A stretch of 64,000 nucleotides of DNA from Rhytidiadelphus loreus (Eukaryota > Streptophyta > Bryopsida > Hypnales > Hylocomiaceae): the NCBI GenBank assembly GCA_947034895.1, contig OX344763.1:69769093-69833092 (forward strand), given 5' to 3'. The notes beneath the pieces are model-generated. The model made no database searches and was not told the origin of the DNA. It was given only the letters and a program-made list of their open reading frames with translations. Below are positions 63,548 through 64,000 of this stretch, piece by piece (the stretch's first letter is position 1; each line of letters opens with the position of its first letter). The position numbers and the translations under genes are program-made.

Positions 63548-64000
63548 ATGAGTTTAAGAAGAAATGCAACTTGTACAAACATGTTTTACCATCTTCTTGA
63601 CGTGAATTTTCATGAAATTATATTTTTTTGCACAGTCATTGAAGTCGAGGGCAAGAACGTTGCCCCAATTTTTAGTTTCACGCACAAAATCATTCAAAGT
63701 GACCACGCAAACGTGCATAATTATCCTTTTGAATGCATGAGTTTAGGAAGAAATGCAACTTGTACAAACATGTTTTACCATCTTCTTTACGTGAATTTTC
63801 ATGACATTATATTTTTTTGCACAGTCATTGAAGTTGAGGGCAAGAACTTTGCCCCAATTTTTAGTTTCACGCACAAAATCATTCAAAGTGACCACGCAAA
63901 CGTGCATAATTATCCTTTTGAATGCATGAGTTTAGGAAGAAATGCAACTTACACAAACATGTTTTACCATCTTCTTTACGTGAATTTTCATGACATTATA

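Larger units (their letters stand above)
1..64000. repeat. Satellite DNA array, 189-bp monomer, fills the window
   Basis: Every part of the window is a copy of one 189-bp monomer, head to tail and in one orientation. There are about 339 whole monomers between the anchors at 29 and 63926, with partial copies at both edges. Four lengths occur: 269 of 189 bp, 34 of 188, 34 of 185 and 2 of 187, and these sum exactly to the anchor-to-anchor distance. No unique DNA, retroelement, poly-A tract or inversion interrupts it. Composition is about 36% G+C. From general knowledge, monomers of 150-200 bp in long clean arrays with higher-order repeats are typical of plant and animal centromeres. The centromeric role is inference, and a heterochromatic block elsewhere is possible. 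Confidence 0.97.
56937..64000. repeat. Zone F: FC-class monomers with a caggtacaaa sub-class
   Basis: All monomers are 189 bp except two of 187. Almost all have ttttgcacagtc. A sub-class with tttcaggtacaaaatc in place of tttcacgcacaaaatc, usually followed by gaccaaccaaacgtgcct, is common and often alternates with the ordinary form. Recurrent changes are tttaagtgaa (about 56990, 58124, 60768, 60957) and tttgaacagtc (about 58530, 60418, 62495, 63440). Confidence 0.87.

Noticed and set aside
1..64000. CRISPR array or bacterial repeat locus.
   Set aside because: The unit is a contiguous 189-bp tandem repeat with no unique spacers, no short constant repeat and no cas genes.
1..64000. CENP-B box of the primate type.
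   Set aside because: I looked for TTCG-N4-A-N2-CGGG and its complement in the main monomer classes. The closest segment, gcccgaatttctagttgctcg in type 2 monomers, does not fit.
1..64000. Transposon, LTR, tRNA, rRNA or telomere repeat hidden in the array.
   Set aside because: Monomer lengths account for every base between the first and last anchors, leaving no room for an insertion, and no telomere-like short repeat is present.

Overview
The window is one uninterrupted array of eukaryotic satellite DNA. I see no gene, RNA gene, transposon, CRISPR array or unique sequence in it. The repeat unit is a 189-bp monomer of about 36% G+C (68 of 189 bases in the consensus copy at 6429-6617), always head to tail on the same strand. 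Coordinates below use the ATG of the near-invariant 'gaatgcatgag' motif as the monomer start. The first such anchor is at 29 and the last at 63926. The 63,897 bases between them equal 269 x 189 + 34 x 188 + 34 x 185 + 2 x 187. I located the short monomers by reading and the 189-bp number follows by arithmetic. The sum closes at 339 whole monomers, so nothing is inserted between them.

Monomer length is near nucleosomal, the array is clean, and higher-order repeats (HORs) are nested at many scales. That is the usual look of a centromeric or pericentromeric satellite in a plant or animal. I do not recognise the family and the sequence does not name the species.

Layout: (A) 1-20246, 189-bp 'SW-class' monomers (cttggacggtc or cttggaccgtc) with five 188-bp copies, several short HORs and a 2079-bp 11-mer present twice in tandem. 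(B) 20247-28350, the same class plus five 185-bp 'type 1' monomers in a 12-14-monomer HOR. (C) 28351-32318, SW-class with a 567-bp trimer. (D) 32319-44198, a 9-mer HOR of about 1698 bp mixing SW-class, 188-bp and new 'FC-class' (ttttgcacagtc) monomers, turning into a 2639-bp 14-mer. (E) 44199-56936, a mosaic rich in 185-bp 'type 2' monomers, with a 12-monomer block repeated 6174 bp apart. (F) 56937-64000, almost pure FC-class, where a 'caggtacaaa' sub-class alternates with the ordinary one in 378-, 945-, 1134- and 2077-bp HORs.

Because 189 is divisible by three and the consensus has one stop-free frame, runs of monomers look like very long reading frames (up to 1740 codons, 2082-7304). I treat these as a by-product of the repeat: variation is largely amino-acid changing, stops recur, and 188- and 185-bp monomers shift the frame. 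The most interesting signals are the HOR architecture, the transition between monomer families, chimeric monomers of both polarities, two different 4-bp shortenings at one palindrome, and a conserved hairpin dyad whose closing position shows paired change.
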